Below are positions 1-8,939 of a DNA stretch of 64,000 bases, one piece after another. This DNA is from JACKBC01 sp041391125 (lineage in GTDB: Bacteria > Chloroflexota > Anaerolineae > Caldilineales > Caldilineaceae): positions 11,731 to 75,730 of the forward strand of contig JAWKON010000042.1 in NCBI GenBank assembly GCA_041391125.1, read 5' to 3'. The stretch's first letter is position 1. Each line of letters opens with the position of its first letter. The position numbers and the translations under genes are program-made. The notes under the pieces are model-generated. The model was not told the DNA's origin. It ran no database searches and was given only the letters and a program-made list of their open reading frames with translations.

Positions 1-593
1 TTGCCCTCGGCATAGCGATTCGCGTCGGGCATGATAATGCCATCATCCAAAATCAATTCGCGGCTGGGCGGCATGGTGAGGCTGCGGGCGTCCAGCGTAT
101 AGGCGCCGATTTTGACGGTGGCCACCGTCTTTTTGGTGGATTCGACAGTCAGCGGCGGGTTTTCATGGTCAGCGGGTACAGCGAATTTGGCCGAATCTTG
201 CGGGCTGTCGGTCCAGCCCCGCTCATATTCATAGTCATTGGGCGCCTTATCGCCCGAACTGCTGCCGGATGAGCCTTTGGCGCCTTCGCGCTTGCGCTCG
301 ATCCAGGCGTACATTTCCACGTCGCGATTCAACGCCACGTACGGACCGGGCTGCAAATAGGGCGCATCGCCCAGCGGCTCATCGCTGCGCAACTTGCCAC
401 TCACCGCCACCAGCTTGCCTTCGGCCGCGCTGTCCACGCTTTCCGGCGACAAAATCACCGCATCTTTGGCCACGCGCCCAAAATCGACGCGCCCCTCATT
501 CGTCCACAACAGATAAACCGCACCCACAAACAGCAACGCCCCCGCCCCTACGCGGAACAGAACGCTGCCCAAACAACCGGAACTTCGGAACAT
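1..593 (-). CDS. TMEM43-family membrane protein, N-terminal part (runs off left edge)
   Basis: On the minus strand an open frame begins at ATG 593-591 and is still open at base 1, giving about 197 residues. It starts MFRSSGCLGSVLFRVGAGAL, one membrane segment (residues about 10-30), followed by LLWTNEGRVD, the W-N-E-G-R signature just after the first helix in TMEM43 (PF07787) proteins. Further on come a GKLVAVSG strand and a VEMYAWIERK segment, both typical of that family. A serine/glycine-rich loop (around residue 110) interrupts the extramembrane part. The rest, including the C-terminal helices expected in the family, is outside the window. The cellular role of bacterial TMEM43 proteins is not established. 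Family assignment is from motif recognition. Confidence 0.72.
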   Translation of the reverse strand, partial: MFRSSGCLGSVLFRVGAGALLFVGAVYLLWTNEGRVDFGRVAKDAVILSPESVDSAAEGKLVAVSGKLRSDEPLGDAPYLQPGPYVALNRDVEMYAWIERKREGAKGSSGSSSGDKAPNDYEYERGWTDSPQDSAKFAVPADHENPPLTVESTKKTVATVKIGAYTLDARSLTMPPSRELILDDGIIMPDANRYAEG

Positions 594-618
594 GTGTACT
601 CACTTTCTGTTTACTGCA

Positions 619-695
619 TGAAAGGGGGAAAGGGGGAAAGGGTGAAGGGGAGCCGTTGAGCGATTCCCCCTTTCACCCCTTCACCCTTTCACCCC
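619..695. repeat. G/A-rich word array facing its inverted complement
   Basis: A run of aaaggggg/aaagggtgaagggg words (619-652) is followed after about 12 bases by its near complement in cccctttcaccc words (664-695). The two arms can fold into a long hairpin between the convergent-side ends of the TMEM43 and aldo/keto reductase genes. It belongs to the short degenerate word repeats seen in most gaps of this window. Confidence 0.75.
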
Positions 696-707
696 GTCAT
701 TTTTCTT

Positions 708-1718
708 TCACCAACGGAACTGATGTGGCCCAAAATCGGCTTCGTAAAAGGCCGAGACCATGCGGCCGGGCGGCACGAGCTGATCGATGGCGGCGCGGTC
801 TTCGTCAGTAATTTCGACATCCAGCGCGCCCAGGTTGTCCACGAGCTGCTCCATGGTGCGCGGACCGATGATGGGGCTGGTGACGCCCGGCTGGTGGATC
901 ACCCAGGCCAGCGCCAACTGGGCCACAGTGCAGCCTTTGGCAGCGGCTATGGGCTGCAAGCCTTCCACCACGTCGTAGCTCTCGGCGGTCTTGCGCGCCT
1001 CCATGCGAGCGTTGCCGGCCACGTCGGCATAGCGGGCGCCGGAGGGCGACGGATTTTCACGCGTATATTTGCCGGTGAGCAGGCCGCCGGCCAGGGGGCT
1101 CCACGGGATGGTGGCCACGCCGTAGGTTTGGGCCATGGGCAGCAGTTCGCGCTCAATGCGGCGGTCCAGAATGTTGTAGGGCGGCTGCTCGCATATAAAG
1201 CGGTTGAGCCCCAGCTCTTTGGAGACCCAGAGCGATTCCATAAATTGCCAGGCCGCATAGGTGCTGGTGCCAATGTAGCGCACTTTGCCGGCGCGGATCA
1301 GGTCGTCCAGCGCGCGCAGCGTCTCGTCAATGGGTGTGTCCGAGCGCGGGCGGTGCATCTGATAGAGGTCGATGTAGTCGGTTTGCAGACGGCGCAGAGA
1401 GGCGTCGCACTGCTCAATAATGTGGCGGCGGCTGGTGCCGGAGGCGTTGGGATCGTTGTCGTCCATGGCGCCGTGGACTTTGGTGGCCAGCACAATCTGG
1501 TGGCGCTTGCCGTTGCGCTTGAGCGCTTCGCCGGTCACCTCTTCGCTGCGCCCGCGCACGTAGACATTGGCCGTGTCCAGAAAATTGATGCCGGCGTCGA
1601 TGGCGCGGTCGATAATCGCGTACGAATCTTCAGGCGTGGTCTTGCCGCCAAACATCATGCAGCCCAGGCACAGCGGGCTGACTTTGGCGGCGGTCCTGCC
1701 GAGGGTTCGATATTGCAT
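708..1718 (-). CDS. Aldo/keto reductase family protein
   Basis: A 336-residue protein with the full aldo/keto reductase (PF00248) TIM barrel. It begins MQYRTLGRTAAKVSPLCLG, the usual first strand. The catalytic tetrad is visible as D48 in FLDTANVY, Y53, K80 in LATKVHG and H122 in YQMHRP. The C-terminal NADPH-binding segment is LAWVIHQPGVTSPIIGPRT. This subgroup reduces aldehydes or ketones, often sugar-derived, with NADPH; the substrate cannot be read from sequence. The frame is intact, unlike several neighbours. The next gene on the same strand, a Gfo/Idh dehydrogenase, lies beyond a repeat-filled gap, so co-transcription is uncertain. Confidence 0.93.
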   Translation of the reverse strand: MQYRTLGRTAAKVSPLCLGCMMFGGKTTPEDSYAIIDRAIDAGINFLDTANVYVRGRSEEVTGEALKRNGKRHQIVLATKVHGAMDDNDPNASGTSRRHIIEQCDASLRRLQTDYIDLYQMHRPRSDTPIDETLRALDDLIRAGKVRYIGTSTYAAWQFMESLWVSKELGLNRFICEQPPYNILDRRIERELLPMAQTYGVATIPWSPLAGGLLTGKYTRENPSPSGARYADVAGNARMEARKTAESYDVVEGLQPIAAAKGCTVAQLALAWVIHQPGVTSPIIGPRTMEQLVDNLGALDVEITDEDRAAIDQLVPPGRMVSAFYEADFGPHQFRW

Positions 1719-1737
1719 GAGATTTTTCCTTTCGTTT

Positions 1738-2039
1738 CTAGACTATGATTTTTGTGATTCGTTGATGAGCTATGATTCTGTTTGCCGGATAGCGGCAGCG
1801 AAATGACATCCAACATCGCCACGCGCCATCATAGCCCTTATAAAATCATAAAAATCCAGACTATGATTTTTGTGATTCGATGATGTGCTATGATTTTGTA
1901 TGCCGGGTAGCGGCAGCGAAATGACATCCAACAGCGCCGCGCGCCATCATAGCCCTTATAAAATCATAAAAATCCAGACTATGATTTTTGTGATTCGATG
2001 ATGTGCTATGATTTTGTATGCCGGGTAGCGGCAGCGAAA
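1738..2039. repeat. 118-bp tandem repeat, about 2.5 copies
   Basis: The word GACTATGATTTTTGTGATTC recurs (first copy beginning 1741, then 1859 and 1977), giving a period of 118 bases. Copies 2 and 3 are nearly identical; copy 1 differs at a few sites. Each unit begins with ATGATTTTTGTGATT and ends with the inverse word (AAATCATAAAAATC), so one unit can fold on itself. A related single copy lies at 35818-35938. The array fills the whole gap between the aldo/keto reductase and the Gfo/Idh gene and has no coding potential. Confidence 0.93.
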
Positions 2040-2040
2040 T

Positions 2041-3117
2041 TCACACCGCCCCGCTTACACTATCCGTGCGCACCCATTCCCCGCTTTCCACCGAGCGCGC
2101 AATGGCCGCCAGCGTGCGCATCACGGCAATGCCCTCGTCCACGTCGGCGCCCTGCTGCGGCGCGCCGTCCAGAATGGTTTCGGCAAAGCCCTCCACTTGC
2201 CGCTTATACGAAAAACCGTCCTCGCCCAGCGGTCGGTGATATTGGCCATCTGCCGTGGAAAAGCACTCGACATCGCTGGATTTGTAAAACCAGGGCAAAT
2301 AAGCGCGCCCGCGCACGCTGCCATGTTCGCCGAAAACTTGAAAGCCCTCTTCAAAATCACCGCGGATGGGGATGATCAAATCAAGATGGCCCAGGCTGCC
2401 GTTGGCAAATGCCGCCGCCACAAACCAGCAATACGAATCAAAGCGCTGCGCCAGCCGCGCCTGCACCGCCTCGATGTCACCGCCCAAAAAGCGGGCCAGA
2501 TCGACCAGATGGCTGCCGTGGGTCAGCATGAAATAGCGCGCTTTGTCGGCTTTGGGGTTGCCCGCCGGCCGCCGCACCTGGGCGCTGGATTCCATGATCG
2601 GCTGCAAGTTGTCGGTCATGGTGTAGCGGTAGACCGAATCATAATACCACACTTTGAGCGCCTGCACCTGCCCCATCTGCTCCTGAATAAAGCGCCGGGC
2701 AAAGGCGATGCCCGGATCAAAGCGCTTGTTCTGCCCCACTTGCAGCACCAGTCCGCTCTGCTGCACCGCATCGCGCAGCGCCAGGCACTCATCCACGCCC
2801 ACGCTCAGCGGCTTTTCCACCAGCACATGTTTACCGGCGGCAATGGCCTGCCGCGCCAGCGCCACGTGAAACTGATCGGCCACGCCGATAATCACCGCCT
2901 CCACGTTGGGATCATCCAGCATGGCGGCGTAATCCGTATAGGTCACCCGCGGCTGGTGGATGGCGGCGACGCGGCCCAGCAGGTCCGCCGCCACGTCGCA
3001 AATGGCGTAGAGTTCAGCATTGCGCGCCTTGCGGCAAGCCTCAAAGTGGGCCGCTTGTGCAATGGGTCCGGCGCCGAGCACGCCAATCCGCAACAGCCGA
3101 TTTTCTTTTTGAATCAT
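2041..3117 (-). CDS. Gfo/Idh/MocA family NAD(P)-dependent oxidoreductase
   Basis: A 358-residue protein with an N-terminal Rossmann fold: IGVLGAGPIA (residues 11-20) is the dinucleotide-binding glycine loop, and EKP at 101-103 is the family signature with the catalytic lysine. The second domain contains HGSHLVDLARFLGG, whose histidine matches the catalytic histidine of sugar dehydrogenases. Family members oxidise or reduce sugars and cyclitols. The stop codon lies directly against the 118-bp repeat array. Upstream, the start is preceded by a CAGATTACACAGATT word repeat and no obvious ribosome binding site. The substrate is unknown; the inositol genes at 29-42 kb are too far away to assign this gene to them. 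Confidence 0.93.
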   Translation of the reverse strand: MIQKENRLLRIGVLGAGPIAQAAHFEACRKARNAELYAICDVAADLLGRVAAIHQPRVTYTDYAAMLDDPNVEAVIIGVADQFHVALARQAIAAGKHVLVEKPLSVGVDECLALRDAVQQSGLVLQVGQNKRFDPGIAFARRFIQEQMGQVQALKVWYYDSVYRYTMTDNLQPIMESSAQVRRPAGNPKADKARYFMLTHGSHLVDLARFLGGDIEAVQARLAQRFDSYCWFVAAAFANGSLGHLDLIIPIRGDFEEGFQVFGEHGSVRGRAYLPWFYKSSDVECFSTADGQYHRPLGEDGFSYKRQVEGFAETILDGAPQQGADVDEGIAVMRTLAAIARSVESGEWVRTDSVSGAV

Positions 3118-3124
3118 TGGTATT

Positions 3125-3313
3125 GATCAACAGATTACACAGATTTGAAAGATTAAAATATCTACTCAACAGGATCTCATGTGGATGACCCGCTTTGGGT
3201 TCGATACGGCCGGAAACTGCACCGGCCTACTCAACCGCCGCTTGCCTTGTCAACCACATGAGATCCCAAAGAGCCGACAAAAAAATCTGAGAAATCTGCG
3301 TAATCTGTTGATC
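3125..3313. repeat. Nested inverted repeat: CAGATTACACAGATT arms around a GATACG palindrome element
   Basis: The left arm TGATCAACAGATTACACAG (3125-3150) is matched inverted by GCGTAATCTGTTGATC (ending 3313). Between them sits a second inverted pair, GGATCTCATGTGG and CCACATGAGATCC, enclosing TTCGATACGGCC and CCTACTCAACCG, the core words of the dispersed GATACG family found at eight or more other sites. The gap between the Gfo/Idh and alcohol dehydrogenase genes consists entirely of this structure. Confidence 0.85.
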
Positions 3314-3327
3314 CTTCCCCTCTCTGT

Positions 3328-4399
3328 TTAAAAAATGATGACATTCCGCAACGCTTTCGCGATTGACCGCCGCAATGGCCTCGTTGATCTCCGCCAGCGG
3401 ATAGCGCTTTTGGTGATTAACTCGTCCAGCTTGAGCCGGCCTTCGTGGTAGAGTTCGACCAGTTTGGGGATGTCTACACTCAGGCGGGTGGAGCCCATTT
3501 TGCTGCCCAGGACACGCTGGCTGTCGTTGGCAAAGTTGGCCGCTTCCAGCTCCAGCTTGATGCCCGTGGCGGGTATGCCCACAATGACCAGCGTACCGCC
3601 GTTGCGCATGAGCGTAGCGCCCTGCTCGATAGCCCTGCTGCTGCCGGCGGTGATAAAGACAAAATCGGCGCCACACTGCCGGTCAGTGCCTGCACCCGGC
3701 TCTGCACGTCCTCGGTGCGGGGATTGATGGTGTGGGTGGCGCCAAAATTTATGGCCGCGGCCAGCTTGCTTTCGACCAGGTCCAGCGCAATGATGGGCTG
3801 GGCGCCGGCCAGGCGCGCCCCCTGCACGCTGTTGAGCCCTGCGGCCACCGGCGCCAATCACCACTACGCTGCTGCCCGGCGGCACGTGGGCCGTGTTCAC
3901 CACCGCCCCAGCCCGGTGATCACGCCGCAGGCCAGCAGCGAGGCGCTCTCCAGCGGCATCTCTGGCGGGACGCGCACAATCTGGCGATTCATGCACCACC
4001 ACAGATTCGGCAAAGGCGCCGCAGCGCATGGCCGCCAGAATGGTCCGACCGTCCTTGGTGTGCAGCCGCCCGTTGGCGTCAATGGGCATGGACGCTTCGC
4101 ACAGATGGGGCTGCCCCTGCGTGCAGAAATAGCAGCGCCTGCACGAACGGATCAGCGTCACCACCACGTGGTCGCCCGGCTGCGCCAGCGTCACGCCTGT
4201 TTTCCACGTCGGTGACCACGCCGGCGGTCGTGCCCACACGGCGGGCAGCACGCCACCCCACGCGCTCTCCATGTAGTGGATGTCGCTGTGGCAAATGGCG
4301 GCGGCCAGCTTGACCATCACCACCAGCCTGCGGCGGGTCGATCTCAATCTCTTCAATAACGAGCGGGCGCCCAAATTCGTAACAGACGGCTGCTTTCAT
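3328..4399 (-). pseudogene. Zinc-dependent alcohol dehydrogenase (MDR family), frameshifted
   Basis: The start ATG 4399-4397 gives MKAAVCYEFGRPLVIEEIEI, the classic beginning of a zinc-type medium-chain dehydrogenase. The sequence then moves between frames: AAAICHSDIHYMES carries the catalytic-zinc cysteine, CRRCYFCTQGQPHLC the four-cysteine structural-zinc loop, VVVIGAGG the NAD-binding loop, and the end reads KALRNVIIF, a standard family C-terminus. Added up, the pieces span about 357 codons, the normal family length, with at least four frame changes and no lost domain. This pattern suggests indel errors in the sequence rather than old decay, but a true pseudogene is not excluded. It would oxidise an alcohol or hydroxymethyl adduct with NAD. 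Confidence 0.85.
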
Positions 4400-4441
4400 A
4401 GATCGCGTGTTTTCTGTTTGGTTAGTATTATATTTGTTACT

Positions 4442-4570
4442 GTGGCGGGTGGCGAGTGGCGGGTGGCGTGTATTGGTTATAAGCACCGAGGAGTAGGATG
4501 CTAGACACCTTTTTTGTTGACGGTCCCAAGACGAGTTTACGCCACCCGCCACTCGCCACCCGCCACCCGC
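4442..4570. repeat. GGGTGGC/GAGTGGC heptamer array with inverted partner
   Basis: Heptamer words GGGTGGC and GAGTGGC (4442-4472) are answered by their complement CGCCACCCGCCACTCGCC (4539-4570), with a 65-base loop. The right arm touches the stop codon of the PhyH-HEAT gene (4571-4573). The same word family recurs at 19572-19612 and 59041-59207. Confidence 0.85.
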
Positions 4571-6057
4571 TCAAAACGTGCTCTCCGGCGTGGTCGACGG
4601 ACACCAGCGCGCCCAGCAGATAATCAATCAGCGCCTTGCTGCGCCTCGGGCGTGCCGATGCGGTTGGAGGGCGTCGACGGCGTTGGAAAGCACGTAGCGG
4701 TTTTCATCTTTGAGCACCTGTTGGAGGGCGGGAATCGCACTCCCGCTGCGCACCCCAGCCGCGCCAGTGAGAGCGCGCCGGTAAAGCGCACTTGGCCGTC
4801 GGCGTCGCGCAGCGTTTGCGGCCAGCGCATCGACCACACCATCGCCCGCCACATTCAGCGCAGCCCAGCGCCCAGCCGTGCCAGGACGCACCATTCGGAT
4901 TCACCATTGGCCAGCCGCGCCAGCCCGGCCACGGCGTCATCGGCACTGGCAGCGTCGCCCAGCCCGATTTCGCCCAGGCAAAAGCGCGCATAGTCGCCAG
5001 CCGGATTCAGCGCCCGAGCAGATCCACCGACAGGCGCGGCTGACATCCGCCGCGGCCAGCCATAACCGGCGTTGCGCGCCACATCTTTATGATCACTGCG
5101 TTGGCCCGCCAGCGCATCGACGCCAGTGCGGCCCAGGTTGGCCAGCGCATAGGCGGTGCTGAGCGCCACCGGTTCATACTCATCGCCCAACCGCGCGGCC
5201 AAGGCGGAAACCGCATCGGCGGCATCGGCGCCCAGCAGACCGATTTCATCGGCGGCAGCCAGGCGCGTCTGCTTTTGGTCGGCAGCGAGGCTGTCGATCA
5301 GCCCGCCAAGCTGGCCGTTGACGTGGGCGCGGCGGCTTGCATTGTTGCGCGCCGAAAGCCAGTTCCACTGGTGCTGCCAGACGGTTTCGTGGCGATTGGG
5401 CGGGCCGTCGCCATTCATGGGCGCCCACGCCGCGCCGGCATGATTCCAAGTGGGCGCGCTGGGGCGGCTCATGCGCACGAATTGAAACTTGAGCATGGAG
5501 CGGGTGGTGTTGGAGTTGTTGGCGGTGCCGCGGTGCCACAGATCATAGTGAATCAGCGCAAAGCAGCCGGCGTTGCCCAGCATGTGGATATCCTGCTCGG
5601 TTTCGTCGCCGGGCCGGTTGTTATAATACTGGGTGCCGGGCATAAGGGCAGACGGCCCCATGACCTCGTCCACAGCGTGATCGTAGTAGAAGATCATAGC
5701 CCACCACTGGTGATGATTGCGCACTTTGGCATAGCCCCAGTAGGAATCTTTGTGCCAATTTTGCACGCGGCGGCCCGGCTCGGTAAAGTGGCAGTGGCGG
5801 TGCGGATGCATGATGTAATCCGGCCCCAGCACGCTGGTCAGCGCCCCGCGGATCACCGGGTGCTTGAAGACTTCCTGCACTTCGGGGACGCGCGGCAAAA
5901 TGTTGTTGCCGGGGTTGCCCTCCGTCTGCATAACGGCCCGGATCTTCTGGCTCATGGTTTCGTGAAATTCCGTGGGGAAATCGGTGTTGAGAATCAGATA
6001 GCCGTGGGAGATAAAGCGGCGCATCTGCTCATCGGTGAGGAGAATTGGTTGCGACAT
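4571..6057 (-). pseudogene. Phytanoyl-CoA dioxygenase (PhyH) fused to HEAT repeats, frameshifted near the C-terminus
   Basis: Residues 1-260 form a PhyH-type Fe(II)/2-oxoglutarate dioxygenase: the 2-His-1-Asp site is NWHKDSYWGY (H102, D104) plus H175 in YDLWHRGT, and R186 can bind 2-oxoglutarate. From about residue 260 the protein becomes alpha-helical repeats, for example RLAAADEIGLLGADAADAV and VALSTAYALANLGRTGVDAL, the pattern of HEAT/PBS-lyase repeats. From about base 5040 on, the frame changes several times; HEAT-like pieces such as ALQQVLKDENRYVLSNAVDA continue to a stop at 4571. Total length is about 495 codons. PhyH enzymes hydroxylate small organic substrates; the HEAT tail is not usual for PhyH and could bind a partner (inference). 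Confidence 0.82.
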
Positions 6058-6415
6058 GGATTGGTCCCTCCAAAATCTGACTGTGGATTTTCAGATGATG
6101 ATCAACAGATTACACAGATTTTAAAGATTTCTTTTTTCGCATCTGTGTAATCTGTGCAATCTGTTGATCAAAAAAATCCGTTGACAACTCTGAGAAAACT
6201 ACAACCGCAGATTGCGCCAATGAGCGCAGATTTTTGTCTGCGTCGTGCTGCGTAAATCTGCGGCTGGGTCTAACAATATGATGGATAGTTTAGGCGGGGA
6301 GGCGCGCTTTGTCAAACAGTATGCCAAAGTGATCTAAATGTGATTTTGACAAGATGAATTAAGGCGGGTAGCCTGATGAAAATACCAATTCTCCCCAATT
6401 ACAAAGGACAAACCC
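6058..6415. repeat. 358-base gap holding CAGATTACACAGATT inverted repeat (6101-6170)
   Basis: ATCAACAGATTACACAGATT (6101-6120) faces CATCTGTGTAATCTGTGCAA..GTTGATCA (ending 6170), an inverted pair around a short T-rich loop. A second weaker symmetry, CGCAGATTTTTGTCTGCG, lies just downstream around 6224. The region separates divergent genes and should hold both promoters; I see no promoter strong enough to report. An AAAGGA ribosome binding site sits at 6403-6408, eight bases before the ATG of the M81 gene. Confidence 0.75.
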
Positions 6416-7849
6416 ATGCGCATTGCAATCGGTGGTATTTCCAATGAAAACACGACCTTTTCCCCCATTTTCAACCGGCTGGATGACTTCACGATCTGGT
6501 CCGATGACGCGCTGCTGGCTTCGGGGCGCTATCCGTTTTTGGGCCAATTGCCGTATGTTGAATTTATCCCCACGCTCTTTGGTCGTTCGCTGCCTGGCGG
6601 CCCGGTGGAGAACGGTGCGTATCAGATCATGAAGGCGGGCATTTTGGCGCGCTTGCGGGCGGCCGGTCCGCTGGATGGCGTTTATCTGGACCTGCACGGC
6701 GCCATGTTTGTGGAGGGCATGAACGACGCCGAAGCCGATCTGGCCGCGGCCGTGCGCCAAATTGTGGGGCCGGATGCCATCATTGCGGCCAGCATGGATC
6801 TGCACGGCAACGTGTCGCAGGCTTACGTGGATCAGATTGACATCATCACCTGCTACCGCACCGCGCCCCATCGCGACATGGTGGAAACGCGCCAGCGCGC
6901 CTGCGAGTTACTCGTGCAGGCTATTGAAAGCGGCGTGCGACCGCAGATTGCGCTGACGCCCATCCCGGTGCTGCTGGTGGGCGAGAATACGCGCACCGAT
7001 GTGCAGCCGGGGGCCAGGCTGTGGGGTTCGCTGCCGGCGCGCGATGAAACACCGGGCGTGCTGCACACGGCGCTCTTTGTGGGCTTTGCCTGGGTGGATG
7101 AGGAGAGCGCACATGGCGCCGCCGTAGTTACCGGCACCGATGCCCAGCAGATCCGGCGCGTGGCCGATGAACTGGGGCAGGACTATTTTGACGCCCGTCA
7201 TGAATTCAACTTCGGTGTGGAATCGGGCGGCGTGGATGAGTGCATTCAAATCGCCATTGCAGCGCCGGAGCAGCCCGTTTTCCTCAGCGACAGCGGCGAC
7301 AATGTGACGGCCGGCGCGGTGGGCGATATTCCGCTCTTTGTGGAAAGATTATTGGCGCACGGCGCGGCCAATGCCCTGGTGGTGGGTTTGTGGGATGCGG
7401 AGGCGGTGGCGGCCTGCCAAGCGGCGGGGGAAGGCCAAATGGTGGAGACTACGCTGGGCGGCAAGGTGGATACGCAGCACGGGACGCCGCTGCCGGTGCG
7501 TGGGAGCGTGCAGAAACTGGTGGATGCAGGCGACGGCAATCCGCAGGCCGTGCTGCAAGTGGCGGGCGTAACGGTCGTCATTACCACGCTGCGCCAAAGT
7601 TTTACGTTGCTGACCGATTTCGCCAACGCCGGCGTGGACCCGCTGGATTACAAAATTGTGGTGGTCAAGCTGGGCTATCTCTTCCCCGAATTGATGCCGA
7701 TTGCGGCCAAGTGGCTCATGACGCTCAGCCACGGCGCCACCGATCTGGACCTGGCCCATTTGCCCTACCAGCAGATCAAGCGCCCCATGTTTCCGGCTGA
7801 CACAGAATTCACGTGGTCGCCCGCGGCCAATCATTTGGCAACATTCTAA
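6416..7849 (+). CDS. M81 family metallopeptidase (MlrC-like)
   Basis: A 477-residue intact protein. The N-terminal domain begins MRIAIGGISNENTTFSPI, the conserved start of MlrC/DUF1485 proteins, and continues with YLDLHGAM (H94), SMDLHGN (D128, H130) and YRTAPHRDM (H152, D154), the residues expected to hold zinc. The C-terminal MlrC_C domain begins near FLSDSGDNVTAGAVGD (about residue 280) and ends with VVKLGYLFPEL. Founding members linearise or degrade microcystin peptides, but most members of the family occur with catabolic genes and their substrates are unknown. The start is supported by AAAGGA eight bases upstream. Confidence 0.93.
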   Translation: MRIAIGGISNENTTFSPIFNRLDDFTIWSDDALLASGRYPFLGQLPYVEFIPTLFGRSLPGGPVENGAYQIMKAGILARLRAAGPLDGVYLDLHGAMFVEGMNDAEADLAAAVRQIVGPDAIIAASMDLHGNVSQAYVDQIDIITCYRTAPHRDMVETRQRACELLVQAIESGVRPQIALTPIPVLLVGENTRTDVQPGARLWGSLPARDETPGVLHTALFVGFAWVDEESAHGAAVVTGTDAQQIRRVADELGQDYFDARHEFNFGVESGGVDECIQIAIAAPEQPVFLSDSGDNVTAGAVGDIPLFVERLLAHGAANALVVGLWDAEAVAACQAAGEGQMVETTLGGKVDTQHGTPLPVRGSVQKLVDAGDGNPQAVLQVAGVTVVITTLRQSFTLLTDFANAGVDPLDYKIVVVKLGYLFPELMPIAAKWLMTLSHGATDLDLAHLPYQQIKRPMFPADTEFTWSPAANHLATF

Positions 7850-7867
7850 TCGCCAAGGTAGCGAACG

Positions 7868-7982
7868 ACGGTTGAGTAGGCTCCGGCAGTTGGGAGCCGT
7901 ATCGAAACCAGAGGGAACTGGTCAACCCGTTGGGGCTCGATACGCTGCAAACCACCGCAGTTACTCGACCGGCACTTGCCTC
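7868..7982. repeat. GATACG palindrome element
   Basis: CGGTTGAGTAGGC and GCCGTATCGAAACC on the left are mirrored by GCTCGATACGCTGC and GTTACTCGACCGGC on the right, an imperfect hairpin of about 115 bases between convergent genes. It is one of at least nine copies of this family in the window. Confidence 0.85.
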
Positions 7983-8008
7983 ACGCCTTCACTGGCCTTA
8001 ATTTGCGC

Positions 8009-8774
8009 CTACGCGATTAATGCAATAGACGCCCCGTGCGCCAGTTCCACATCGAGCAGACCGGCGGAGTCCGCATTGTTGGTGCGCAATTGTAAATGGC
8101 CAATGGATTCCCCCATGCGCGCTACCTGCTCAGCGCCCGGCGCGTTGGAGGCGAGCGGCTGCACAATCGTCAGATCGCAGTTGCCCAGCGCAAACTCCAC
8201 GCTGTGAGCATCAACTTCACGTTGCTCGTGAACGAGCGCGGCATTGAGCAGCGCCCCATATTTGGCCAGCGCCGCCGCCATACTCCGGCATAAACACGGT
8301 CAACGCTACATGTTCGTCGCCCCATTTTCGTGCGTCACCTTGCCCGCATCGTCCGGCACGCAAAATGTGGGGCGTCACATCGGTGATCAAAAAACGACAG
8401 GCGCGGCCGCCCACATTGGTGGATCGCCACCGATCCGCACGCCGTCATAGCGGTCGCGATGGCTGGCAGCGGTCGCCGCATTCAGCGCCGTCCGCAGCCG
8501 CGCCACATCGCCGTCAATGTCCGCCGTCAACAGCGCATAACCGCCAAAGCCTTCGCCATAGGCCAGAGTGTCAATCGTCCGGTCAATCTCATCGGGATTC
8601 TGCGGCGCTAACAGCTCCAAATACGAGCCGTCCGCCAGCGCAATCAGCCCGTTGTGCGTCGCCTTGTGCGTATGTTTGCCGCCATAATAGACCGTAAAGC
8701 CCAGCGCCCGATAGTCGGCCATAGCCGCCTCCAAATCGCGCACGGCAATGATGAGGTGGCCGAAGTTGCGGCAT
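8009..8774 (-). pseudogene. Glyoxalase-like (VOC superfamily) protein, frameshifted
   Basis: From ATG 8774-8772 the reconstructed start is MPQ-FGHLIIAVRDLEAAM, followed by YRALGFTVYYGGKHTHKATH and ALADGSYLELLAPQNP, the strand order of a vicinal-oxygen-chelate domain of the Glyoxalase_3-like type. One extra base right after codon 3, and further changes near 8390 and 8280, move the frame; the last part (VEFALGNCDLTIVQPLASNA) is again VOC-like and ends at 8009. The total of about 255 codons fits the family. VOC proteins are small metal-binding enzymes; no specific reaction can be assigned. The convergent neighbour is the M81 gene. Confidence 0.75.
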
Positions 8775-8789
8775 GATTGACTCCTTGAG

Positions 8790-8897
8790 CGATTGCGTAT
8801 TGCGTGACATCGTAGTGCGTGAACCGGTTTAGAATCTTGTATCGATGCAAGCAACTCAACCGGTACACGCAATACGCAACACGCAACACGCAACTCG
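8790..8897. repeat. GTATTGCGT/ACGCAATAC word array, inverted pair
   Basis: GATTGCGTATTGCGTGACAT (8790-8809) and a later GTGCGTGAACCGGTT are mirrored by AACTCAACCGGTACACGC and ACGCAACACGCAACACGC (8855-8897). The array occupies the divergent gap between the VOC and nuclease genes, where their promoters would be expected. Confidence 0.8.
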
Positions 8898-8939
8898 CCC
8901 CCTACCCTACAATTCCTCGTCCCCATGCTATCATCCCCT

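Noticed and set aside
723..1748. Long plus-strand open frame opposite the aldo/keto reductase
   Set aside because: It is the antisense mirror of a complete, motif-bearing gene; its translation has no family features. The same applies to other long antisense frames opposite 18482-19519, 39702-41081 and 48375-49829.
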